Position numbers and translations under genes: made by a program
NCBI RefSeq assembly: GCF_938018145.1
Contig: NZ_CALIII010000225.1
Location: forward strand, 1-8,931
Source of the DNA: an uncultured Campylobacter sp.
GTDB lineage: Bacteria; Campylobacterota; Campylobacteria; Campylobacterales; Campylobacteraceae
Length of the DNA stretch: 8,931 nt
Reading direction: 5' to 3'
Notes under the pieces: model-generated
The model's database searches: none
What the model was told of the DNA's origin: nothing
What the model saw: only the letters and a program-made list of their open reading frames with translations
Shown here: piece after piece, positions 6,697 through 8,931 of the stretch
How the letters are laid out: every line of letters begins with the position of its first letter
Numbering within the stretch: position 1 is the stretch's first letter

Positions 6697-7344
6697 TTAT
6701 TCTTTATCTTTGTTTTTGTCTAAATTTTTACTTAGCATCATGCTGGCTAGTCCGCCTAGAGCCAAACCGCCAAAAAATGAAAAATTCGGATTGTTTAAAA
6801 GCGCGATAGCGTCCTCTTTGCTGCCTTGTCCCGAGCCTATGCGCTCTAGCGTTTGGCTGATTTGCTTAAAGCTATCCGAATCAAAAGCGTTTAAGATATT
6901 GTCGCTTGGATTTTGAGCCGTTTGCGCCTGCTCCTCTTGGCTTGCGTTATCCGCACCTTGAAACTGCGCGGCTAAAATTTGAGCTAGTTTTGTTTTGAGA
7001 GCCGGGATATATTCGTTATTTGACGTCGCCCAGAGCCTAAAGCAGACGTCTTTAAAGGTTTCATCGCTTATGCTGTCGGTCAAATTTTCATAAAATGCGT
7101 TTAACTCAAGCTCGTAGTTTAGGGCTTTTATAAAGCAAGCGTCAAGATCCTCGCACGCTAAAGCGCAAAAAACTTGCGGGTCGGCAGGATCTGCGTAGGA
7201 CTTTAAAAGCTCCAGTCCGCTTTGTCTAACCGCTAAAATTTGATCAAAAATTTCATCTTTTTTGCAGACGTTTTCGTAAAATTTAATGCCCTGCGACTCT
7301 AGTAAAAACACCGCATTTGCGGCTTGCTTTAGCTCCTCGTTCAT
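6697..7344 (-). CDS. Ferritin-like helical protein with C-terminal glycine-rich membrane anchor
   Basis: A 215-residue protein. Residues 1-125 read as four helices of ferritin/rubrerythrin or DUF2202 style: FLLESQGIKFYENV (13-26) matches the typical first-helix pattern, LNYELELNAFYENL (75-88) the third, and FKDVCFRLWATSNNEYIPAL (97-116) the fourth. The usual di-iron ExxH ligands of helices 2 and 4 are not seen (VRQSGL near 39-44 and NNEY at 109-112 take their place), so ferroxidase activity is doubtful, although Glu16, Glu65 and Glu80 remain. It is Cys-rich for its size (Cys27, 60, 64, 70, 101). A Gln/Asn-rich linker (126-150) leads to a short hydrophobic hairpin, FSFFGGLALGGLASMML (188-204), and a Lys-rich end. 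Its ATG overlaps the stop of the upstream gene as ATGA. I infer a membrane-tethered ferritin-fold protein that binds or organises iron; the fold call is from pattern only. Confidence 0.8.
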   Translation of the reverse strand: MNEELKQAANAVFLLESQGIKFYENVCKKDEIFDQILAVRQSGLELLKSYADPADPQVFCALACEDLDACFIKALNYELELNAFYENLTDSISDETFKDVCFRLWATSNNEYIPALKTKLAQILAAQFQGADNASQEEQAQTAQNPSDNILNAFDSDSFKQISQTLERIGSGQGSKEDAIALLNNPNFSFFGGLALGGLASMMLSKNLDKNKDKE

Positions 7345-7682
7345 CTTGCGCCGCCGGTAGCTTTTTGAGCTAGGTTATTGATGAGGGCTGAGATTTCGTG
7401 CAAATTTTCGCCTTTTAGCAGATCGTCCCACATCTTTTTCGGGAAAATTTCGTGGTCGTATTCGATCGTTGCAGAACCGATTAGCTTGTTAAATTTGACG
7501 TTTTTTATGCCGTCTATTTGCTTGATCGTTTGATCTATTTTTTCTAACGGCAAGCTGTCCGCTTCTTTTTTGATATCGCTGCTGACGCGGACTCTTAGGC
7601 GGCCTGCGACGTGGTGGATCGGCGTAAAATACGAAGCTATGCGTAAGACGAGCTCCGATGGTATATGTGGCGCTGCGCTCAT
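7341..7682 (-). CDS. HMA-like (HMA_2-type) small protein without CxxC, first gene of the operon
   Basis: A 113-residue protein. The core (about 20-80) has the beta-alpha-beta-beta-alpha-beta pattern of the heavy-metal-associated fold: the strand HHVAGRLRVRV (23-33), a helix with IDQTIKQIDGI (49-59), and the strands NVKFNKLIGSATIEYD (61-76). The CxxC site is absent; His23-His24 and the basic GRLRVR strand stand in its place, the same type of change as in the N-terminus of the operon's ATPase (NRVRF). This HMA_2-like type occurs in ferrosome gene sets as I recall them. It may be a chaperone or regulatory partner of the ATPase, or bind the membrane. Ribosome site AAAGGAG lies just before the ATG. 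The C-terminal ATGA overlap with the ferritin-like gene implies coupled translation. Confidence 0.82.
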   Translation of the reverse strand: MSAAPHIPSELVLRIASYFTPIHHVAGRLRVRVSSDIKKEADSLPLEKIDQTIKQIDGIKNVKFNKLIGSATIEYDHEIFPKKMWDDLLKGENLHEISALINNLAQKATGGAR

Positions 7683-7740
7683 GTTTCTCCTTTGTTTTTT
7701 TGGCGTATTATCTATTTGCTACGCTTAAATTTAACTGAAA
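7680..7740 (-). promoter_or_regulatory. Predicted sigma-70 promoter and ribosome site of the nine-gene operon
   Basis: On the minus strand GATAAT (plus 7707-7712), within ATAGATAATACG, fits a -10 box of the Campylobacter type. It is preceded by an A/T-rich stretch with TTTAAG in place of a defined -35. Transcription would begin near 7700, leaving a short leader that contains AAAGGAG before the ATG at 7682. No other good promoter is seen between the nine genes, whose spacing is short or overlapping. Confidence 0.5.
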
Positions 7741-7755
7741 CTTTTTTGCATATCG

Positions 7756-7776
7756 TTATCAAATCATTTTTGATAA
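7756..7776. promoter_or_regulatory. Perfect 8-5-8 inverted repeat, candidate Fur/PerR-type operator
   Basis: TTATCAAA (7756-7763) and TTTGATAA (7769-7776) are perfect inverted copies around a 5-nt spacer. The site lies between the Fur-family gene stop and the operon -10 box, about 45 bp upstream of that box. Its A/T-rich dyad with TGATAA arms and the adjacent TGATAACGATAT on the minus strand recall Fur-box hexamers. No T-run follows on either strand, so an operator is favoured over a terminator. Binding by the adjacent regulator is inference. Confidence 0.5.
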
Positions 7777-7792
7777 AGAGGCGCAAAATAGG

Positions 7793-8230
7793 CTATTTGT
7801 TTTGGCACTTTGGACAAATTCCGTATAAAATCATCGCATGACCTTCGAGTTTAAAGCCTGAGTTTTTACAAATTTGCTCTTGTTTTTCTTCTATATATTT
7901 ATCGAAAAAACTTTCCGCCGCACCGCATTTTATGCAGATTAGATGGTCGTGATGCGACTTTAAATTTAGCTCGAATTTATTTATCCCGTTCTCTTCAAAG
8001 CTAAGAACGAGTCCGAAGTCCTGCAAAAAATTTAAAAACTGATAGATCGCCGTGAGACTCACGTTTCGTCTAAATTCGCTTTTGATCTTGGTTTGTATCT
8101 CGCTTGCGCTAAGATGCTCGTCGCTGGAAAATAAAATTTTTAAAATTTGCTCTTTTGCAGCGGAATTTTTATATCCGTAATCCCGTAAAAGCTCTAAAAA
8201 TTTCATATAAAATTTATCAAAAGTGTGCAT
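7793..8230 (-). CDS. Fur/PerR-family metal-dependent transcriptional regulator
   Basis: A 145-residue member of the ferric uptake regulator family, normal length. Residues 1-85 form the winged-helix DNA-binding domain (SASEIQTKIK 41-50, and the recognition-helix region VSLTAIYQFLNFLQDFG 57-73). Residues 86-145 form the dimerisation and metal domain: HHDHLICIKCG (93-103), Glu106, His131, and CPKC (139-142). The two CxxC pairs (99/102 and 139/142) are the structural zinc site, and the His/Asp cluster is the usual regulatory metal site. Whether it senses iron (Fur), peroxide (PerR) or another metal cannot be decided from sequence. It lies 110 bp upstream of the nine-gene operon on the same strand, and a strong inverted repeat lies between them, so local control of that operon is likely. 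The genome probably also has a housekeeping Fur. The start is the ATG at 8230; a second ATG at codon 9 has no ribosome site either. Confidence 0.93.
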   Translation of the reverse strand: MHTFDKFYMKFLELLRDYGYKNSAAKEQILKILFSSDEHLSASEIQTKIKSEFRRNVSLTAIYQFLNFLQDFGLVLSFEENGINKFELNLKSHHDHLICIKCGAAESFFDKYIEEKQEQICKNSGFKLEGHAMILYGICPKCQNK

Positions 8231-8256
8231 TTTGCCGCCGTTTCAGCCGATTAAAA

Positions 8257-8275
8257 TTACTTTTTATTATAGTAA
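8257..8275 (-). promoter_or_regulatory. Predicted promoter of the Fur-family gene with overlapping dyad
   Basis: TATAAT on the minus strand (plus 8266-8271) is a consensus -10 box about 36 nt before the ATG at 8230. It lies within an imperfect inverted repeat, TTACT (8257-8261) with AGTAA (8271-8275). A protein bound there would block the promoter, so autoregulation by the encoded regulator is possible. GATAAT and GATAAA words follow at 8284-8297. Confidence 0.45.
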
Positions 8276-8337
8276 AAAAAGCTGATAATGCGATAAATTT
8301 AAGACCAATTCTCAAAAAATGGAGATTTTGACTAAGC

Positions 8338-8386
8338 GGTTATAAAGGTTATTTTGGCATAATTCCGCAAAAATTTTAAAAGGGAA
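8338..8386 (+). promoter_or_regulatory. Predicted promoter and ribosome site of the small acidic protein
   Basis: CATAAT (8358-8363) after TTTTGG resembles an extended -10 box. The direct repeat GGTTAT, at 8338-8343 and 8347-8352, lies just upstream. AAAAGGGA (about 8378-8385) is a good ribosome site before the ATG at 8390. The region is divergent from the Fur-family promoter, so both could share regulation. Confidence 0.45.
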
Positions 8387-8389
8387 GCC

Positions 8390-8599
8390 ATGACATACGA
8401 CGAACTAGAGCTTGAGGCGGTTTTGCTAGAGGTTTTGGAAAACCGAGGCAATTTTGAATCGCTTGACGATGAAGAGCTTTTCGAACTTATCGAAGAGGTC
8501 GCAAAATATACCGACGGAGATTATGAAGAGGCGTTTGAGTATATGACTCAGTTTTCGCCGATTAATAAAAAAAGATTCGTCTCTCTTTATACGGTTTAG
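8390..8599 (+). CDS. Small acidic protein of unknown function
   Basis: A 69-residue protein with 19 acidic and only 5 basic (Lys/Arg) residues, almost entirely helical by pattern (DELELEAVLLEVLENRG, DDEELFELIEEVAKY, DYEEAFEYMTQF) and without membrane segment, Cys or His. It has a clear AAGGGA ribosome site, its own promoter candidate and a strong terminator, so I believe it is expressed. The family is not recognised. Such small acidic helical proteins can be antiadaptor-like or binding partners of basic proteins, but nothing in the sequence decides this. It is transcribed away from the Fur-family gene; the shared 159-bp spacer is the only link to the operon. Confidence 0.8.
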   Translation: MTYDELELEAVLLEVLENRGNFESLDDEELFELIEEVAKYTDGDYEEAFEYMTQFSPINKKRFVSLYTV

Positions 8600-8622
8600 C
8601 CGCTAGGCCAAACCGTTTTTTC
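8591..8622 (+). terminator. Intrinsic terminator overlapping the stop codon of the acidic protein
   Basis: ACGGTTT (8591-8597) pairs perfectly with AAACCGT (8610-8616). After one mismatch an inner GCC/GGC stem closes on a GCTA loop, and a run of T (8616-8621) follows. The TAG stop (8597-8599) lies inside the stem, so the last codons are part of the terminator. The opposite strand lacks a T-run after the stem, so it acts mainly in the plus direction. Confidence 0.85.
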
Positions 8623-8629
8623 CTTTTAA

Positions 8630-8931
8630 TTATTTAAAATATTTATTCAATACTTCTTTTAGCGTTTTTGTATATCTAGAATCTTTCGGAGAGTTGTTAT
8701 AGATATCTTCCATATCGTACATTCTGTCATAATAATCATACGTAGCCTCTTTATCGACTGCTATTAAAGACGTGTTTATGCTAACGCCTGCAAAAAGGCC
8801 CCTGCTTTTGCCCCTTAACGTAGCCCAAGCTGAAATTTCAGGTAGATCGGTCATAACGCCTGCTTTTTCGCCTGCACCTAGTACCACGGCATCTGCACTA
8901 AGATCGATTTGGCCTTTGCCGTTTATTAGTC
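8630..8931 (-). CDS. Lipid-binding SYLF (Ysc84-like) domain protein, C-terminal part (5' end outside the window)
   Basis: The frame is open to the right edge: before the GTG at 8887 it still reads LINGKGQIDLSADAV, so the GTG is not the true start. The visible ~100 residues match the end of the SYLF/Ysc84 (DUF500) domain: the GQIDLSADAVVLGAGEKAG strand region, then LPEISAWATLRGKSRGLFAGVSI (key residues SRGLFAGVS) and LIAVDKEATYDYYDRMYDMEDIY, where the family has 'I.vD..an..YYG....dIL'. Bacterial members are usually exported small proteins or lipoproteins that bind phosphoinositide-like lipids or membranes; their role is poorly known. The N-terminal signal cannot be seen. The tail after the domain (NNSPKDSRYTKTLKEVLNKYFK) is Lys-rich. 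It ends 7 nt beyond the terminator of the convergent acidic-protein gene. Confidence 0.85.
   Translation of the reverse strand, partial: LINGKGQIDLSADAVVLGAGEKAGVMTDLPEISAWATLRGKSRGLFAGVSINTSLIAVDKEATYDYYDRMYDMEDIYNNSPKDSRYTKTLKEVLNKYFK

Noticed and set aside
7756..7776. Inverted repeat as terminator of the Fur-family gene
   Set aside because: The stem is A/T-rich and no T-run follows on the minus strand; an operator explains it better.
8355..8371. Sigma-54 promoter (TGGCAT ... CGCA)
   Set aside because: The GG-to-GC spacing is one base short and the TTGC element is missing; a sigma-70 -10 box fits the same bases.
1..8931. CRISPR arrays, tRNA/rRNA genes, transposases or integrases
   Set aside because: No regularly spaced repeats, cloverleaf-like or ribosomal sequences, or recombinase motifs were seen on either strand.

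Overview
The window looks like a member of the Campylobacterota, most likely a Campylobacter of the concisus/showae/rectus/curvus type. Supporting signs are the recurring CAAATTTG-type octamers inside and between genes, the A/T-rich promoters with TATAAT/GATAAT -10 boxes, tightly packed overlapping genes, and the protein families themselves. The genus call is inference from style, not from a marker gene.

Layout. (1) Bases 1-910: the 3' part of an unrecognised, AT-rich plus-strand gene, followed by a 9-codon stub of what looks like a lost downstream gene, then a hairpin-rich spacer. (2) Bases 958-7682: nine minus-strand genes in one operon, read right to left. They are a metal-binding-fold (HMA-like) protein, a membrane-anchored ferritin-like protein, a glycine-zipper/lysine-rich membrane protein, a MamC-like small membrane protein, a YtxH-like glycine-zipper protein, a P1B-type ATPase without a CPC motif, an AGCS-family amino-acid:cation symporter, a two-helix protein with an H-x13-H pair, and ModD. 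Most junctions are ATGA or 17-nt overlaps. (3) Bases 7793-8230: a Fur/PerR-family regulator just upstream on the same strand; a perfect 8-5-8 inverted repeat lies between it and the operon promoter. (4) Bases 8390-8622: a divergent small acidic protein with a strong terminator that overlaps its stop codon. (5) Bases 8630-8931: the C-terminal part of a lipid-binding SYLF (Ysc84-like) protein, minus strand, cut by the window edge.

The main interest is the operon. A P1B ATPase with an N-terminal HMA-like domain but no CxxC, a second stand-alone protein of the same type, a ferritin-like membrane protein and three further small glycine-zipper membrane proteins, all behind a Fur-family regulator, resemble the gene content of ferrosome (fez) iron-storage organelle clusters. 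One protein also recalls magnetosome MamC. A reasonable model is an iron-filled membrane compartment: the ATPase pumps the metal, the small proteins shape the membrane or nucleate mineral, and the Fur-family protein senses iron or peroxide. ModD, the symporter and the possible mini-cytochrome at the operon's end are unexpected passengers that may be functional partners. The organelle model is inference; only the gene families and the operon structure are read directly.
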